NCBI GenBank assembly: GCA_947379685.1
Contig: CANCOG010000349.1
Span: forward strand, 1 to 5,637
Origin: Flavipsychrobacter stenotrophus
GTDB taxonomy: Bacteria > Bacteroidota > Bacteroidia > Chitinophagales > Chitinophagaceae
Length of the DNA stretch: 5,637 bases
Direction of reading: 5' to 3'
How positions within the stretch are numbered: the first letter of the stretch is position 1; every line of letters begins with the position of its first letter. The notes beneath the pieces were generated by a model, which worked only from the letters and a program-made list of their open reading frames with translations, made no database searches and was not told the DNA's origin. This document shows positions 4,792 through 5,637 of the stretch, piece after piece. The translations under genes were made by a program, and so were the position numbers.

Positions 4792-5637
4792 ATGAAACCA
4801 ATTGCTACAATTAAGAAATGGGGATTTGCAACCTCGTTAGTTTCCGCATTTTTATTGGCAGGCACTTTGTTTACTTCGAACTCATGCCGTAAAAATAACT
4901 CAAACACAACGGGCACAAATGTAGCAACTACTTCTACGGTCAATGATCAGGGCAATTCGACAATGACTCCGCTGCAACAAAATAAACCTCAGACCTTTGT
5001 GGTATCTGTAGCTGCTCTCCGTAAAGATGCTAATAGTACTGAAGTGCTGTTTGGACAACTGGAAGAGGTGTTTAGGGTTCAGGATGCAACCTTACTTGCT
5101 TTCTTACAAAACGCTCTGAATACCGCCACACCAGTAAAGGTGACCGTAAACCCCTGGACTGCTTCGGTTACTGCTGCAGTGGCACCAACTGCCGATGAAA
5201 TAAAAACACTTAATTCCAGAACAATAGTTGATGGTACAAAGGGCGCAGTAAAGATTGATCTCAATACGGCAGGCGCGGGAACGTTTGACGACGTAAGCAG
5301 CACAAGTATATTGGGAGCGAGGGGCGTTAATACAACAACCGGTAACCTTACCAGCATGATTCCCGACATGGCGACTGCGCAGTTGATGTTCAACTATATT
5401 ACCAAGCAGTGTTGCGCACTCGCAGGACCATATGCTATTGATTATTGTATCTCCTTCCAATATTGCGAAGATGGCTGTTATGCCCGTGCCCACAAAATGT
5501 GCTGGATCATCAATAACAAGTTCAATTATGCCACACAAAAGATATTCAGTTTTGCCAACAACAGCACCGATGAATTGTGTGTACAGGGGCAGAAATGGGG
5601 CGGATGTTGCGTTAACTGGTGGTACCATGTTGCACCA
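4792..5637 (+). CDS. Pre-pro protein-glutamine glutaminase (protein deamidase), 3' end outside the window
   Basis: This frame runs 282 codons to the right edge with no stop. The family (EC 3.5.1.44, prototype from Chryseobacterium proteolyticum) converts glutamine side chains in proteins to glutamate, releasing ammonia, using a Cys-His-Asp triad in a transglutaminase-like fold. Residues 1-32 are a signal peptide ending in T-S-N-S-C32, a loose lipobox like the prototype's FNSC. Residues about 67-145 match the prototype's inhibitory propeptide: VVSVAAL, then LLAFLQNALNTATPVKVTVNP, then PTADEIKTL. The mature enzyme should begin near L186-T-S-M-I-P-D-M-A-T, against LASVIPDVAT in the prototype. 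Catalytic Cys229 lies in D-G-C-Y-A-R-A-H-K-M, identical to the prototype, and catalytic His279 in W-Y-H-V-A. The Asp (I-I-D-P-S in the prototype) and about 80-100 residues should lie beyond the window. ATG 4792 is chosen because it directly begins the signal peptide. Comparisons are from memory. Confidence 0.9.
   Translation, partial: MKPIATIKKWGFATSLVSAFLLAGTLFTSNSCRKNNSNTTGTNVATTSTVNDQGNSTMTPLQQNKPQTFVVSVAALRKDANSTEVLFGQLEEVFRVQDATLLAFLQNALNTATPVKVTVNPWTASVTAAVAPTADEIKTLNSRTIVDGTKGAVKIDLNTAGAGTFDDVSSTSILGARGVNTTTGNLTSMIPDMATAQLMFNYITKQCCALAGPYAIDYCISFQYCEDGCYARAHKMCWIINNKFNYATQKIFSFANNSTDELCVQGQKWGGCCVNWWYHVAP

Noticed and set aside
4629..4943. Antisense open frame of 104 codons with hydrophobic stretches
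   Set aside because: It overlaps the divergent promoter region and the signal peptide of the glutaminase gene on the other strand; its content is explained as the complement of those.
5079..5628. Two overlapping antisense open frames (5079-5393 and 5104-5628) at the right end
   Set aside because: They lie opposite the protein-glutaminase frame, which has family motifs and a signal peptide. Their translations have no recognisable domain.

Overview
The window looks like a piece of a Bacteroidota chromosome, most likely a Chitinophagaceae- or Sphingobacteriia-like member. The evidence is a type IX secretion (T9SS) type A C-terminal sorting domain, several short lipoprotein or Sec signal peptides, almost no Shine-Dalgarno sequences, and several matches to the Bacteroidota promoter -7 element TAnnTTTG. 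Base composition and gene density look chromosomal. I see no transposase, integrase, phage gene, CRISPR array, tRNA or rRNA.

Layout, left to right. Positions 1-140 hold the C-terminal end of a plus-strand gene, tentatively an HD-domain phosphohydrolase. It is followed by a perfect 20-bp inverted repeat (162-204). Positions 265-1035 encode a lipoprotein with a short collagen-like Gly-X-Thr stalk and a carboxypeptidase-regulatory-like beta-sandwich. Positions 1106-1852 encode a single-domain polyphosphate kinase 2 (PPK2). Positions 1991-2635 encode a cysteine-rich exported protein of unknown function. On the minus strand, 2645-3058 encodes a small NTF2/SnoaL-like protein, convergent with the previous gene and only 9 bp away. 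Positions 3140-4624 (minus) encode a T9SS cargo protein whose body contains an unannotated repeat of about 63 residues. A 167-bp divergent promoter region follows. From 4792 to the right edge runs a plus-strand open frame with no stop in the window: the pre-pro form of a secreted protein-glutamine glutaminase (protein deamidase), with its catalytic Cys and His in the window and the expected Asp beyond it.

No gene-free stretch exceeds 300 bases; the longest is the 167-bp divergent region. The genes do not form one pathway. The common theme is the cell envelope and secretion: four of the seven genes encode exported proteins (two lipoproteins or likely lipoproteins, one Sec-exported unknown, one T9SS cargo). 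PPK2 and the NTF2-like protein are cytosolic. Each gene appears to be transcribed separately, as the intergenic gaps are 69-167 bp and candidate promoters precede most of them.

The most notable item is the protein-glutaminase precursor at the right edge. It is easily missed because it has no stop codon in the window and is covered by longer antisense frames. No wholly new multi-gene system is evident.
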